NCBI GenBank assembly: GCA_020055645.1
Contig: CM034548.1
Coordinates: forward strand, 31,980,201 to 32,044,200
From: Tomocerus qinae
Lineage: Eukaryota; Arthropoda; Collembola; Entomobryomorpha; Tomoceridae
Length of the DNA stretch: 64,000 bases
Reading direction: 5' to 3'
Part shown: positions 62,708 through 64,000 of the stretch, piece after piece
Layout of the letters: each line of letters begins with the position of its first letter
Position numbering within the stretch: the first letter of the stretch is position 1
Program-made: the position numbers and the translations under genes
Notes under the pieces: model-generated
Database searches by the model: none
What the model saw: the letters and a program-made list of their open reading frames with translations, nothing else
What the model was told of the DNA's origin: nothing

Positions 62708-62937
62708 CAAGCACGTATGCAGAACTGAGTTTCGGAGGGGGCTAGATTTCTAATCGATATTTTAAGTATAAAAATTTTTGGCATTTTTTGAAGGAAATGA
62801 GTCGAAAATGACCTAAAAATGGCAAATAATCGCGCGGAGCGCGAAATTTTTTGCTATTTTGAGAAAAAAATTCCCTTTTTCTTGGATTTCGGGGGGGGGG
62901 GTTCAGCCCGTAAAGCCCATCCCTAAATACGTCCTTG
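62708..62937 (-). mobile_element. 230-bp hAT-like MITE with 8-bp target-site duplication
   Basis: It begins CAAGCACGTATGCAG and ends CCTAAATACGTCCTTG. It is flanked by identical ATACCAAC (62700-62707 and 62938-62945). The array unit at 60410-60420 (GCATACCAACGTATGG) is the matching empty site. A ten-base G run lies near the right end. It is the same family as 61166-61375. Confidence 0.9.
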
Positions 62938-63092
62938 ATACCAACTTACGGAATCTTTAACTGCGCATGTGCAAACCTCGAGTTTATACTATAGAAATGA
63001 CATTTATCAGCCACCACCGATGAATAATGAGGGTGTAAGCCACCACCGCCACTAAATTTGTCACAGCTGGGGCTTCTGAATAAGCTCTTCTA

Positions 63093-63357
63093 CAGTATTC
63101 TCAGTGTTCTACTTTAGCCGGCTAAAAATGATTTTGACCATTCAGCCGGCTAAAGTGGCTGAAATGACTAGTGACCAAAATGGCCAAAAATCATGGTTTT
63201 TAAAATTTTCCGCCAAATCAAGGATGATTTTCTCAGTACACATAGCCCCATTTGACTATTTTTGGCCATTTCAGCCATTTTGGTCATTTTAGCCACTGGC
63301 TAACAAAGAATTCCAACCAGCCGGCCGGCCATTTTAGCCGAACCGAACCGAACACTA
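63093..63357. mobile_element. 265-bp hAT-like MITE with AGCCGGCT-rich arms
   Basis: It begins CAGTATTCTCAGTGTTC and ends GAACCGAACCGAACACTA. It is flanked by identical 8-bp CTCTTCTA (63085-63092 and 63358-63365). The arms pair through TTTAGCCGGCTAAA, GTGGCTGAAATGAC, AAAATGGCCAAAAATC and their complements. The uninterrupted site is seen at 60591-60599 (AGCTCTTCTGAAATAAATG) in the neighbouring unit. It is a different family from the CAAGG-ended hAT MITEs. Confidence 0.88.
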
Positions 63358-64000
63358 CTCTTCTATTCTGAGATGAATGCAGAGGAGGAAGCAAGAGGCT
63401 ATAGTAAATCCTTTTTTATTGCGATACTGAGTGCCTGCCGTCCTGGAGCTGGATACGGAAAGCAGAGAACACAGCTGAGCCCCCAGCAGAGACATTCAGC
63501 CGCCGCGGCCACCGTTTTGTCCCAAAATTTCCGGCACGCCGACAGCCTTCGGTAATAAAAACGGCATTAGAACAATTGATTTTTTAATCTTATACTACTC
63601 ACGAAAAAATTAATATGTGGTATTTGTCTAACAGTCATATCATATTACTTTTATACAATTTTGTCCCTGGTTATTACTAATTGTGTGTGTCTGTATATTA
63701 AATTGGATTATTGACACTCTTGATTTATATATTACGCAGAAAACACTCTTTTTCTTTTGTACTCTTTTTGGCACTTCACACAGTAATGTGTTATCTTGTA
63801 TTGTCAATTGTAGTGACTTATGGCTTGCCATTTGTTAATCAATACCACTTTTAGAAATACCAATTCTGAATTCGGACAACTCTTCAGAAAATTGAAATGC
63901 AGAATGTAAATGAATGAACAATAATAGAGTATATATGTTATTCACGTTTACTATTTTGAAGTAATATTATGTGTGTTATGTAATTGTCATTTACAAGTCT

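Larger units (their letters stand above)
60006..63760 (+). repeat. Degenerate tandem array (0.55-0.6 kb unit, about 2.5 copies) full of insertions
   Basis: Shared landmarks recur in the same order: CAGCCGCC-rich DNA with CCCAAAATTTCC (about 60006, 60720, 63480); GGTAATAAAAACGGC (60763, 63551); ATTTGTCTAACAGT and ATTGACACTCTTGATTTATA (60220, 60898, 63707); TTTTACGCAGCAAA (60238, 61848); TGTTGGCATGCAAAAT (60396, 62682); ACTGCGCATGT (60434, 62951); CACAGCTGGGGCTTCTGA or close (60569, 63062). The GC-rich triplets resemble a coding repeat but no stable frame spans them. Individual insertions are listed separately. Confidence 0.75.

Overview
This is an AT-rich invertebrate nuclear genome window. 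Genes are split by GT-AG introns, intergenic DNA is long, and transposable-element and satellite content is high. Nothing prokaryotic is present (no operons or Shine-Dalgarno sites). The encoded proteins look like animal housekeeping proteins, and gene structure plus residue choice suggest an arthropod or close relative. I cannot name the species from sequence alone.

Seven conserved protein genes can be rebuilt exon by exon, with all splice phases closing. They are: a nucleoside diphosphate kinase with an unusual membrane-anchor-like N-terminus (+, 22114-23780); an RNF14-type RBR ubiquitin ligase (+, 27385-29492); EIF1AD (-, 31884-32858, with a possible upstream coding exon at 35581-35631); a Glo3/ARFGAP2-3-type ArfGAP (+, 37271-40714) with a 36-nt microexon; chaperonin subunit CCT2 (-, 46097-48606); clathrin light chain (+, 51495-54602); and the mitochondrial small TIM protein TIM8 (-, 58484-59394). 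They do not form one pathway, although ArfGAP and clathrin light chain both act in vesicle traffic. EIF1AD/ArfGAP and CCT2/clathrin light chain are head-to-head pairs.

Region by region: 1-12.9 kb has no recognisable gene. 12.9-21.3 kb is a mosaic of nested repeats: a 53-bp hairpin minisatellite, an 18-bp tandem repeat, a tRNA-derived SINE split by a later insertion, four copies of one repeat in both orientations, a near-perfect 1.07-kb palindrome and a 10-bp tandem array. 22-41 kb is the first gene cluster. 41-46 kb is non-coding with a complete SINE bearing a 12-bp target-site duplication. 46-54.6 kb holds CCT2 and clathrin light chain with a repeat-rich stretch between. 55.2-58.45 kb is a complex satellite cluster beside the TIM8 3' end. 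60.0-63.75 kb is a degenerate tandem array of roughly 0.55-0.6 kb units carrying several nested DNA transposons, many with exact target-site duplications and a neighbouring unit acting as the empty site.

I found no convincing new multi-gene system. The most interesting items are the ArfGAP microexon, the dual-start NDK, the pogo-like element that keeps a spliced DNA-binding-domain gene inside a MITE-sized body, and the readable insertion history of the 60-63.7 kb array.
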